Positions 54,701 through 62,194 of a stretch of DNA of 64,000 nt are shown piece by piece. The notes beneath the pieces were generated by a model. That model was given only the letters and a program-made list of their open reading frames with translations, was not told the origin of the DNA and searched no databases. This stretch comes from CBDIHH01 sp965279095 (GTDB taxonomy: Bacteria; Pseudomonadota; Alphaproteobacteria; Caulobacterales; Caulobacteraceae). The stretch covers positions 620,001 to 684,000 of the forward strand of contig CBDIHH010000007.1 in assembly GCA_965279095.1 (NCBI GenBank), read 5' to 3'. The position numbers and the translations under genes are program-made. Every line of letters starts with the position of its first letter. Position 1 is the first letter of the stretch.

Positions 54701-56753
54701 CGCCGTCCACCGCCACCAGGTCGAAGGCCATGGTCGGGTCGCGGCCGCCGCCCTTCGCCTCCTCGACCTTGACCCCCAGATAGACCGGGCGCGGGCGCAC
54801 CTTGAGGGTGACGCCCTCGCGCACCGGCCGGCCGCCCGGCTCGAACACCGAGGCGGTGACGGCCGCCTCCAGCGGCGCCTGGGCGTCGGCGCCCTGGGCG
54901 GGATCGACCGCCAGTTCGGCGCGCCCTTCCGCGTCGGTGACGGTGGCGCCCAGCTCGATCAGCTTCTCCTCGAAGCCGGCCTGGGCGTCGCCCCAGCGAT
55001 AGTCCTTGAAGGCCGGGAAGGGGTCGTTGTCCGCCCGCAGGCGGGCCTCGCCCTGCACCTGCAGCCCGGCGCCGGCGGCGCCGTAGAGGAAGCGCGCCAT
55101 GACATCGAGACGCCGGGTCTGGCCGGGGCCGACGGGCACCGTCTCCTGGCCGCCGACCGTGACCGCCAGTCGCTGGGGCGCGAAGTCCTCGACCTGGAAG
55201 GACAGCGCGCCAACGGCCTCCTCGATCCCCTCCATCTTCACCGTCGCCTTCCAGCGGCCCCGGGGGGCGGTCTTGGGCAGGACGAGGTCATAGGCGGGGG
55301 CGCCGGCGGAGGCCTTGGTGAAGGCCACCTTGCGGAACTCCACCCCCGAGGGTCGGGTGATCACGATCAGGCCGTTGCGCTCCTTGACCGCCTTGGCCTG
55401 CTGGTCGCGGATCATCGCCACCAGGTGCACGGTCTCGCCCGGGCGGTAGATGTCGCGGTCGGCATAGACATAGGCGTCCAGGGGCGTCTTGACCGAGCGG
55501 CCGGCGATGGCGCCCTCGCCCGCGCCCGGGGCCATCCGGCCGCCGACGCCCTGGTTGGACAGGTCCACCGGGGGCCGGTCCATGTCGAGCACGGCCAGAT
55601 CCCCCTGAGCCCCGTAGGCCATAAGCATCTTGGGCTGGGCGGCGCCCTTGCCCTCGAGCAGGGCCTTGGCGAAGCGCACCCGGCCGCCGGAATCCGCCTG
55701 CGCCCAGGCCAGGTCCTCGCCGTTACGGGCGACGAGGGCCACGCGCACCCCGGCCTGGGGCTTGGCCGTCTTCAGCGAGCGCACGGTGACGTCGGCGCCG
55801 TCCGAGCCATTGTAGGCGGTCAGGGCCAGGTCGGTGAACATGACCCATCGGCTGGCGCGGGCCACCCCGGTGGCGTCGCCCTCCTCGTCATCGCCGGCCT
55901 TGACGTCGCGGCCGCCCGAGGCGTCGCGGGCCTTGATGACATAGCCGCCCGGCTTCATGTCCTTGAGCACCGCGCCCAGGGGGAAGACGGTGGTGGCGCG
56001 CTGGCCCGGATCGCCGCGCACGGCCAGCCGGCCCTTCCACACGATCCGCCCCTCTTCGTCGGGACGGCTCTCGTAGTCGGACTCGTAGTCGCCCTCGCCC
56101 ACCGGATCGGTGGCGACGATCTGGCGGCGCACCAGGTTGCGGTCCGGCACCCGCCAGACCTCGATCGCCACCATCGTCACATTGATGGTCTCGATGCCGA
56201 CCCCGTCGGCCTCCTCGCGCGGCAGGATCACCCCGTCGCCGGCGAAGCCGACATAGGCGGGCTTGTCGCCGAAGGTGAAGTCGACATCGGCGTTGGCGGC
56301 CAGCTGCTCGCCGGTCTTGGCCGGCAGGCCCTTGAGCAGGGTGACCCGGCGGTCGTCGAAGCCCAGCCCGGCGACGCACAGCTCGCTGCCGCGCACCCGC
56401 ACGGCCGGGGCCGCGTCGGTCGCGGGCGAGACCAGCACATAGTCGCCGTAAGGCTTGGCGGGATCCAGCGGCCGGGTCAGCTCGATGCAGGCCATCGGCT
56501 GGGCGCCGGAGGTGTCGATGCGATTGCGCCAGACGGCGAAGCCCTCGGGCCGCGCGGGCCCGGCCCGGCGGGCGCCCGCCCCGCGCGGCTTGCCGAAGAA
56601 GGGCCAGTCGATGCCGCGATCACCGGTCGCCTCGGCGCCGCCGCCGGCGCGGGACGCGGACACATGGTCGACCGTCTTGGCCGTGAGGAAGCCGCCCCCG
56701 AAGGCCGCCAGCAGGACAGCCGCCCCGGCGGCGATCATGGCGTTGCGGTTCAT
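51768..56753 (-). CDS. Bacterial alpha-2-macroglobulin (YfhM-like)
   Basis: A 1,661-residue protease-trapping protein thought to protect the periplasm together with PbpC. It has an N-terminal membrane or signal segment (AMIAAGAAVLLAAFGGGFL). A series of MG domains includes DRDIYRPGETVHLVAMIRD. The thioester motif is CTEQ at Cys1197-Gln1200 in YPYGCTEQL, and an alpha/alpha thioester domain follows. There is no lipobox cysteine, unlike E. coli YfhM, so it is probably anchored by its N-terminal helix or released. Confidence 0.92.
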   Translation of the reverse strand: MNRNAMIAAGAAVLLAAFGGGFLTAKTVDHVSASRAGGGAEATGDRGIDWPFFGKPRGAGARRAGPARPEGFAVWRNRIDTSGAQPMACIELTRPLDPAKPYGDYVLVSPATDAAPAVRVRGSELCVAGLGFDDRRVTLLKGLPAKTGEQLAANADVDFTFGDKPAYVGFAGDGVILPREEADGVGIETINVTMVAIEVWRVPDRNLVRRQIVATDPVGEGDYESDYESRPDEEGRIVWKGRLAVRGDPGQRATTVFPLGAVLKDMKPGGYVIKARDASGGRDVKAGDDEEGDATGVARASRWVMFTDLALTAYNGSDGADVTVRSLKTAKPQAGVRVALVARNGEDLAWAQADSGGRVRFAKALLEGKGAAQPKMLMAYGAQGDLAVLDMDRPPVDLSNQGVGGRMAPGAGEGAIAGRSVKTPLDAYVYADRDIYRPGETVHLVAMIRDQQAKAVKERNGLIVITRPSGVEFRKVAFTKASAGAPAYDLVLPKTAPRGRWKATVKMEGIEEAVGALSFQVEDFAPQRLAVTVGGQETVPVGPGQTRRLDVMARFLYGAAGAGLQVQGEARLRADNDPFPAFKDYRWGDAQAGFEEKLIELGATVTDAEGRAELAVDPAQGADAQAPLEAAVTASVFEPGGRPVREGVTLKVRPRPVYLGVKVEEAKGGGRDPTMAFDLVAVDGAGRRIADAGVRWSLVSENWDYDWFQQDGKWQWRRTSRDVVVASGAVDIAAGGPAKLARRLGWGDYRLVLESATGSKTVARFSAGWGAPAKEAEAPDFVRVSAGAGSHAQGDTVEIAIKAPYAGEAQVAVATDRLIDFKTFSVPAGGATLKLKTSAAWGGGAYVLVTVIQPRDPKDSPKPKRALGLAYVPLDPKGRKLTVDLGAPSKLRAKAALEVPVQVRGLRLGQRARVTVAAVDEGILQLTKFDSPDPAKWYFGKRALTVDYRDDYGRLLDPNLGAPANVNFGGDEIGGEGLTVTPIRTVALWSGVVETGLDGKAMIRLPAADFNGQLRLMAVAWTDEAVGSGVEDVVVREPVVAELNLPRFLSPGDRAMATLELHNLEGKPGGYMAEVSGAGGVVATLKKLFALVVGQRTTQLIPLTAPSSTGISRVGYRVTGPGFADARDYPIQTRLGWGPITRTYVESQGPGQAFTPPSAMMAGLAAGSVTLQVSYSPFRGFDPGPIAVSLIRYPYGCTEQLVSGAYPLLYAGELATGPRAQVNAGLSQAIGRLLDRQTLDGAFGLWRVGDGEADPWLGAFATDFLIEAQARGAPVPQSAIDRALSAMRQVSKPDGWSSVSYRLEYPGWWASSPDESKTATLRMRSRASAYALYVLAKGRKGDLARLRWYHDVQFKTEGSPLARAQVGAGLAMMGDRARAHSAFVQAVRALGYRDAQDWYQSPLRDLSAVIALAYEAGETRIARDLQGRLSGAVSDPDSLNTQEQARLLQAAHFMLAASGPITVEATGAMALTAAGGAPRWSVGRLADARFVNRGAGALWRTVTVRGTPVSAPAAQAEGVSVTKRLFTLQGAPADLGRLAQGDRVIVLISGVNGQARTVPLVVDDPLPAGFEIETVLGAEDAANGPFKFLGELSGADVQEARDDRYVAAMDLGGKTRFAFAYIARAVTPGEFFAPGVEARDMYRPTVFARTAGGRATIGGGL

Positions 56754-56869
56754 CGGCTCGTCCCCTGGGCGGCCGAAAACCGCCGGCGCCGATCCAAGCT
56801 TAAGGACGGGTGGCGGTCAATGCGGCGTCCCCCTGGCCGGATCAAATCTTGCCCCCGCCCTTGCGCGCC

Positions 56870-56884
56870 GAACGAAGCCGGAAC
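56870..56884 (+). promoter_or_regulatory. LexA (SOS) box upstream of mmcB
   Basis: GAAC (56870-56873), 7 nt, GAAC (56881-56884), the alphaproteobacterial SOS operator GTTC-N7-GTTC read on the other strand. It ends 3 nt before the mmcB ATG, where bound LexA would block initiation or early elongation. Confidence 0.8.
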
Positions 56885-56887
56885 AAA

Positions 56888-57331
56888 ATGCCCGGCGTGG
56901 ACACCCTGACCATCCTTACCCTGGCGCGCCCCGAGACCACTGGGGTGGTCACCCGCGGGGCGGCGCGGCTGCTGGTGGCCCTGGGCTACGCGCCCCTCGC
57001 CGAGGTCGGCCTGCCCAATGGGCGGCGGGCGGACCTCATGGCCCTGGGGCCCAAGGGCGACATCGCCATCGTCGAGGTCAAGTCCTGCCACGAGGACTTC
57101 CGGGTCGACCGCAAGTGGGGGGAGTACGGACCCTATTGCGACGCCTTCTATTTCGCCGTGGCGCCGGAATTTCCCCGCGAGGTGCTGCCCGACGAGCCCG
57201 GCCTGATCGTCGCCGACGGCTTCGGCGGGGCCGTCCTGCGCCCGCCCCCGCCCACGCCCCTGGCTCCGGCGCGGCGCAAGGCGCTGACCCTCGCCTTCGG
57301 CCGGTTGGCGGCCCTCAGGGCGGCGATCTGA
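56888..57331 (+). CDS. mmcB: MmcB-family DNA repair protein
   Basis: A 147-residue protein of the family named after Caulobacter MmcB, an SOS-induced factor for mitomycin C resistance. The PD-(D/E)xK nuclease-like core is visible: GRRADLMALGPKGDIAIVEVKS, then FRVDRKWGEYGPYCD. The ATG at 56888 is directly preceded by a LexA box. It is divergent from the macroglobulin gene and convergent with regA. Confidence 0.9.
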   Translation: MPGVDTLTILTLARPETTGVVTRGAARLLVALGYAPLAEVGLPNGRRADLMALGPKGDIAIVEVKSCHEDFRVDRKWGEYGPYCDAFYFAVAPEFPREVLPDEPGLIVADGFGGAVLRPPPPTPLAPARRKALTLAFGRLAALRAAI

Positions 57332-57332
57332 C

Positions 57333-57890
57333 CTAGCGCGGGGCGCGCTTGGCCAGGATGCGCTGCAGGGTGCGGCGGTGCATGTTCAGGCGGCGGGCGG
57401 TCTCGGAGACATTGTGGCCGCACAGCTCATAGACCCGCTGGATATGCTCCCAACGAACCCGGTCGGCGGACATGGGATTGTCCGGCGGCGAGGGGCTGTC
57501 CTCGCGGGCGAGCAGGGCGCGCACCACGTCGTCGGCGTCCGCCGGCTTGGGCAGGTAGTCGATGGCCCCGGCCTTCACCGCGGCCACGGCGGATGCGATA
57601 TTGCCGTAGCCCGTGAGCATGATGACCCGGGCGTCGGGGCGGGCCCCCTGGATGGTTTCCACCACCGACAGCCCGCTGCCGTCCTCCAGTCGCATGTCGA
57701 GCACGGCGTAGGCGGGGGGCGAGGCCCTGACGGCGTCCACCGCCTCGGCCAGGGTGGCCACCAGGACGACGGGGGAGAAGCCGCGGGATTCCAGCGCCCG
57801 GCCGAGGCGGGTGCGGAGCGGGGCATCGTCGTCGAGGATCAATAGACTCCGGTCGGGGAGGTCGGCGACGAGTGCGGATAGGTCGGTCAT
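57333..57890 (-). CDS. regA: Redox response regulator ActR/RegA family
   Basis: This global regulator controls respiration, nitrogen and carbon fixation genes in alphaproteobacteria. The 185-residue protein has the receiver with phospho-Asp65 (YAVLDMRLEDGSGL) and Lys in YLPKPADADDV. A short linker and the Fis-type helix-turn-helix WEHIQRVYELCGHNVSETARRL and HRRTLQRIL follow. It lies downstream of the sensor gene regB on the same strand. Confidence 0.94.
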   Translation of the reverse strand: MTDLSALVADLPDRSLLILDDDAPLRTRLGRALESRGFSPVVLVATLAEAVDAVRASPPAYAVLDMRLEDGSGLSVVETIQGARPDARVIMLTGYGNIASAVAAVKAGAIDYLPKPADADDVVRALLAREDSPSPPDNPMSADRVRWEHIQRVYELCGHNVSETARRLNMHRRTLQRILAKRAPR

Positions 57891-57975
57891 CCTGGCGCCT
57901 CTCTAGGGATTGCCCTTCCAACTCAAAAGGCTGCGACATTCTGTCCCTATAGCGGCCGTGCGCAACAGGATTCGG

Positions 57976-59334
57976 TCAAGAGTCCGCCGCCTCGATGGCC
58001 GAGCGCAGCCAGCGGACGGAGACAATGGCGCCCCCGGCCCGGGCGTTGCGGAAGTCCACGTCCGCGCCGGTCCGCTCCAGCAGGGTCTTGGCGATGAAGA
58101 ACCCCAGCCCCATGCCGTGGTGGCCGGTGCGCGACCCTTCCGCCCCGGGACGGCTGGTGATGTAGGGCTCGCCCAGCTTGGCGAAGATCTCCGGGGCGAA
58201 GCCGGCCCCGTCGTCGATCACCTCGATGGCGATGTGCGTGTCGTCGAACCGTCCCACCACCCGCACCTCGGTGTCGGCGAAGTCGACGGCGTTCTCGACG
58301 AAGGACGCCAGGGCGTGGACCACCTCGGCCATGCGGATGACGTGGGGCGGGTCGCGGTCCTGGCTGCCGGCGATCGACCATTCCACCCGCACCCCCATGG
58401 ACTCATAGGGGGCGATGACCTCGGCCAGCAGCTGTGGCAGGGCCATCTGCTCATAGACGGCGTCGCCCGTCTCCGGCGCCTCCGACAGGCTGCGCAGGAT
58501 CTCGCGGCACCGCTGGCTCTGCTCGACCAGCAGTTGCGCATCTTCCCGCAAAGGCCCCGCCGGGGCCTCGCGCACCATCTCCTTGGCCACCAGGGTGATG
58601 GTGGACAGCGGGGTGCCCAGCTCGTGGGCGGCGGCGGCGGCCAGGCCGCCCAGGGCCGACAGCCGCTGCTCGCGCGCCAGCACCGTCTCGGCCATGTGTA
58701 GGGCCAGCTCCATGCGCGCCGTCTCGGCCGCGGCATAGCCGGCGTAGGCGGCGGTGCACAGCACCCCCGCGGAATTGGCCACCGCCAATCCCAGCCGATA
58801 GAGCAGGGGCAGGTCGAGGGTCTCGCCGTCGCGCCAGGGCAGGGCCTGGTAGACGAAGGCCAGGGCCATGCTGGCGGCGATCGCCAGGCCGGCGAGGCCC
58901 CCGGCGTAGACCACCGGCAGGCTGGCCGCCGCCAGGGTCACCGGCGCGATCAGCAGCAGGGAGAAGGGATTGAGCAGGCCGCCGGTGAAATAGAGCATCC
59001 CCGTCAGCTCGGCGATGTCGAAGGCGATCTGCAGCGCCGCCTCGCGATGGCTGGCCAGACGCTGAGGCGGAGCCCCCACCATCAGCACGACATTGAAGAT
59101 GGCGCTGAGGGCGATCAGCGCCAGACAGGGGAGCAGGGCGGTGCGGAACTGGAGGACGAAGACCACCACCAGCAGCGCCCCCAGCTGACCGCCGATGGCC
59201 AGCCAGCGCAGCAGGATGAGGGTCCGCATGCGGAGGCGTTCGCGAGCCGGCCTTCCGGCCATGCCCAGCAGGGTCGACGCCGTCCCTTGTGCCGTCGTGT
59301 GACCGGCTTTATCCAAGTCCAGCCCTTTGACCAT
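57976..59334 (-). CDS. regB: Redox sensor histidine kinase ActS/RegB family
   Basis: The membrane sensor for RegA, with about six membrane helices. The quinone-binding box GGLLNPFSL is present. The HisKA motif AAAAHELGTPLSTI carries the phospho-His. A cysteine 39 residues later (QRCREIL) probably corresponds to the redox-active Cys265 of Rhodobacter RegB. HATPase motifs follow (ENAVDFAD, DDGAGF, GLGFFIAKTLL). The start is uncertain: ATG at 59334 is used, with GTG 59373 and ATG 59262 as alternatives. Confidence 0.92.
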   Translation of the reverse strand: MVKGLDLDKAGHTTAQGTASTLLGMAGRPARERLRMRTLILLRWLAIGGQLGALLVVVFVLQFRTALLPCLALIALSAIFNVVLMVGAPPQRLASHREAALQIAFDIAELTGMLYFTGGLLNPFSLLLIAPVTLAAASLPVVYAGGLAGLAIAASMALAFVYQALPWRDGETLDLPLLYRLGLAVANSAGVLCTAAYAGYAAAETARMELALHMAETVLAREQRLSALGGLAAAAAHELGTPLSTITLVAKEMVREAPAGPLREDAQLLVEQSQRCREILRSLSEAPETGDAVYEQMALPQLLAEVIAPYESMGVRVEWSIAGSQDRDPPHVIRMAEVVHALASFVENAVDFADTEVRVVGRFDDTHIAIEVIDDGAGFAPEIFAKLGEPYITSRPGAEGSRTGHHGMGLGFFIAKTLLERTGADVDFRNARAGGAIVSVRWLRSAIEAADS

Positions 59335-59428
59335 GCCCGGCTTTGCGAGGGTGCGAAGGCCGCGCCCTGACACTCAGACGCTTCGGGCGCGCAAGGGTAA
59401 CAAGCCGCGCCGCCAAGGACCATGCCTG

Positions 59429-60046
59429 ATGAACCGCACGCGACTGATCCTGATCCTGGCCTGCGTCCTCGCCGCCGCCGGGCTCGGCTTCCTGGTTCTG
59501 CGCGGCGGGGCCGCCGGAACCGGAACGAGCCGGACAGCCACTGCCGTCTCCATCGGCGGGCCCTTCAGCCTGGTGGATCAGGACGGCCGCAAGGTGGATC
59601 AGCATCTGCTCGACGGGCGATGGTCGGCGGTGTTCTTCGGCTTCACCTACTGCCCGGACGTCTGCCCCACCACCCTGCAGACCCTGGCCCTGGCGCAGGA
59701 CCGGCTGGGGCCGCGCGCCAAGGATCTGCAGGTGGTGTTCATCAGCGTCGACCCCGGCCGGGACACGCCCGCCCAGCTGAAGACCTACCTGTCGAGCCCG
59801 ATGTTCCCCAAGGGTTCGGTGGGCCTCACCGGGACGCCCGACCAGGTGGCCGCCGCCACCCGCGCCTATCGCGCCTATGCGCAGAAGGACGGCGAGGGGG
59901 CCGACTATGTCATCAACCACACCTCGGCGGTCTATCTCATGGACCCCAAGGGCCGGTTCGATCGGGTGCTCGCCTACAGCCTGACCCCCGACGAGATCGC
60001 CCGCCAGATCACCACCGCCATGCGCGAGGGTCCCAAACCCGGCTGA
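59429..60046 (+). CDS. senC: SCO1/SenC copper chaperone for cytochrome oxidase
   Basis: A 205-residue thioredoxin-fold protein that helps assemble the CuA centre. The N-terminal membrane anchor (LILILACVLAAAGLGFLVL) precedes the copper ligands Cys75 and Cys79 in TYCPDVCP and His164 in VINHTSAVYL. It is divergent from regB, as SenC often is in alphaproteobacteria. The ATG at 59429 is chosen over an upstream out-of-frame ATG. Confidence 0.95.
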   Translation: MNRTRLILILACVLAAAGLGFLVLRGGAAGTGTSRTATAVSIGGPFSLVDQDGRKVDQHLLDGRWSAVFFGFTYCPDVCPTTLQTLALAQDRLGPRAKDLQVVFISVDPGRDTPAQLKTYLSSPMFPKGSVGLTGTPDQVAAATRAYRAYAQKDGEGADYVINHTSAVYLMDPKGRFDRVLAYSLTPDEIARQITTAMREGPKPG

Positions 60047-60142
60047 TGAAGAGGCCGGCGTCCATTTGGACCCATCTTTGCTTTTGGTGCATTCCTATGT
60101 CTTATGCTGCACCTGCGAAGCCAAAACGGCTTGGGGATTTCG

Positions 60143-61387
60143 ATGCTCTATTCCGTCCATGAAGCCGCCATGATGACCGCCACGCCGATCCGGCTGGGCG
60201 CCGAGGCGACGCGCTCCTTCTGGGGCTCCGCCCTCAATCCCATGTCGGAGACCGGGCTGGGCCGCACCCTCTACGCCTCGGCCGATCTCGTCGCCCAGAT
60301 GACCCGCCGCTTCGGCAAGCCGGACTGGCGCATCCACGCGGTGGAGATCAACGGCGTCTCCGTACCCGTTGAGATCCAGACCGTGTGGTCGTCGCCCTGG
60401 TGCCGGCTGCTGCGCTTCGTTCGCGACCCGGCCGCCCTGGCCGCCGCCGGCCAAGGCGAGGACGCCCCGGCCGCCCTGATCGTCGCGCCCCTGTCAGGCC
60501 ATTACGCGACCCTGCTGCGCGGCACGGTGTCGACCTTCCTGCAGGACCACGACGTCTATGTGACGGACTGGTCCAACGCCCGCGACGTGCCGGTCCTGTA
60601 CGGCCGCTTCGGCTTCCACGACTACGTCGACCACGTCGCCGCCATGATGCGCGCCATCGGCCGACGCGCCCATGTGATCGCCGTCTGCCAGCCGGGCCCG
60701 CCAGTGCTGGCCGCCGCGGCGCGGATGGCCGAGGACAACGATCCCCTGCGCCCCGCCAGCATGACCTTCATGGGCTCGCCCATCGACGCCCGCCTGTCGC
60801 CCACGGTCACCAACAAGCTGGCCGAGGAGCGGCCCTTCGCCTGGTTCCAGTCGAACATGGTCTACACCGTGCCGGCCCCCTACCAGGGCATGTTCCGCCG
60901 GGTCTATCCGGGCTTCGTCCAGCTCTACAGCTTCCTGTCGATGAACGAGGCCGAGCACACCGACGCCCACTGGCGCTATTTCCAGAACCTGGTGGACGGC
61001 GACGGCGACGGCGCCGACCGCCACCGCGCCTTTTACGACGAATACCTCTCGGTCCTGGACCTGTCGGAGGAATTCTACCTGCAGACCATCGACATCGTCT
61101 TCCAGCGCTACCTGCTGCCCAAGGGCGAGCTGGAACATGACGGCCGCCTGATCCGCCCCGAACTGATCAAGGACATCGGCCTGATGACCATCGAGGGCGG
61201 CAATGACGACATCTCGGGCGTCGGCCAGACCCAGGCGGCCCACGCCCTGTGCACAGGCCTGCCCGAGGCGCGCCGCACCCTCTATGTCCACCCGACCGTG
61301 GGCCACTACGGGGTGTTCAACGGCCGCCGCTTCCGCGACGACATTTATCCGCGGGTGCGCGACTTCATCGCCGCCCAGTCGGCCTGA
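60143..61387 (+). CDS. phaZ: Intracellular polyhydroxybutyrate depolymerase
   Basis: A 414-residue alpha/beta-hydrolase that mobilises stored PHB. The nucleophile is a cysteine in a lipase-box-like motif, Cys182 in AVCQPGPPV, as in other intracellular PhaZ proteins. DVYVTDWSNARDVP and the late THVGHYG-like PTVGHYGVFNGRRF segment fit the family. GGGGAT precedes the ATG at 60143. It follows senC on the same strand after about 95 nt. Confidence 0.93.
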   Translation: MLYSVHEAAMMTATPIRLGAEATRSFWGSALNPMSETGLGRTLYASADLVAQMTRRFGKPDWRIHAVEINGVSVPVEIQTVWSSPWCRLLRFVRDPAALAAAGQGEDAPAALIVAPLSGHYATLLRGTVSTFLQDHDVYVTDWSNARDVPVLYGRFGFHDYVDHVAAMMRAIGRRAHVIAVCQPGPPVLAAAARMAEDNDPLRPASMTFMGSPIDARLSPTVTNKLAEERPFAWFQSNMVYTVPAPYQGMFRRVYPGFVQLYSFLSMNEAEHTDAHWRYFQNLVDGDGDGADRHRAFYDEYLSVLDLSEEFYLQTIDIVFQRYLLPKGELEHDGRLIRPELIKDIGLMTIEGGNDDISGVGQTQAAHALCTGLPEARRTLYVHPTVGHYGVFNGRRFRDDIYPRVRDFIAAQSA

Positions 61388-61419
61388 CGCGGGGGCCGAA
61401 TCGGCCTCAGCCTGACGGG

Positions 61420-62184
61420 ATGTCCTTCACCGCCTTCCTGAAACGCCCCGCCGCGCCGGCCAAGCTGGCCGACGGCGCGCGGCTGGAGGTCGGCGGACAT
61501 CCGGTGCGGCTGAAGGTCAACCCGCGCGCGCGCCGCGTCAGCCTGCGCATCGACACCACCCGCCGCGAGGTCATCGCCACGGCGCCCTCGGCCCGACGCC
61601 TGGTCGAGGCCGCCGCCTTCGCCGGCGAGCGCCTGCCGTGGATCGCCGCCCAGCTGGCCGTGCTGCCCGAGGGCCAGAGCCTGCGTCCCGGGTCGGTGAT
61701 CGAGGTGCTCGGCCGGCCCTGCGTCCTGGTCGGCGTCGCCCGGCGCGGCGAGGCGGGCCTGTTCGACGGTGAGGCCGGCTATCTCCTCTGCGCCCTGGGC
61801 GACGGCGAGATCTTCGCCACCCGCGCCCTGCGCCTCCTGCGCGCCCACGCCCTGGCCACCCTCACCGAGCGCACCCGCCACCATGCCGAAGCCCTGGGCC
61901 GCCCCATGCCGCTGGTCGCCCTCACTGACGCCCGCACCCGCTGGGGCTCGTGCAAGCCGGCGGGGCCGGGCCGGGAGGCGGTGGTGCGCTACTCCTGGCG
62001 GCTCGTGCTGTCACCCTGGAGCGTGGCCGACTATGTCGCCGCCCACGAATGCGCCCACCTGCTGGAAGCCAACCACGGCCCGCGCTTCTGGGCCCTGGTG
62101 CGCCAGCGCGTCGGCTCCGAACGCGCGCCCCGGGCGTGGCTGCGGGCCCACGGCGCCCGGCTGCAGGCCCTCGGCCGGGGCTGA
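61420..62184 (+). CDS. YgjP/SprT-like zinc metallopeptidase domain protein
   Basis: A 254-residue protein of the YgjP-like (DUF45, M48-related) group. The N-terminal beta-rich half starts MSFTAFLKRP and includes RRVSLRIDTTRREV. The C-terminal half has DARTRWGSCKP and the zinc motif AAHECAHLLEANHGPRFW, with His209, Glu210 and His213. The peptidase substrate is unknown. It is convergent with the PBP1A gene. Confidence 0.88.
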   Translation: MSFTAFLKRPAAPAKLADGARLEVGGHPVRLKVNPRARRVSLRIDTTRREVIATAPSARRLVEAAAFAGERLPWIAAQLAVLPEGQSLRPGSVIEVLGRPCVLVGVARRGEAGLFDGEAGYLLCALGDGEIFATRALRLLRAHALATLTERTRHHAEALGRPMPLVALTDARTRWGSCKPAGPGREAVVRYSWRLVLSPWSVADYVAAHECAHLLEANHGPRFWALVRQRVGSERAPRAWLRAHGARLQALGRG

Positions 62185-62194
62185 CCCCGGGTCT

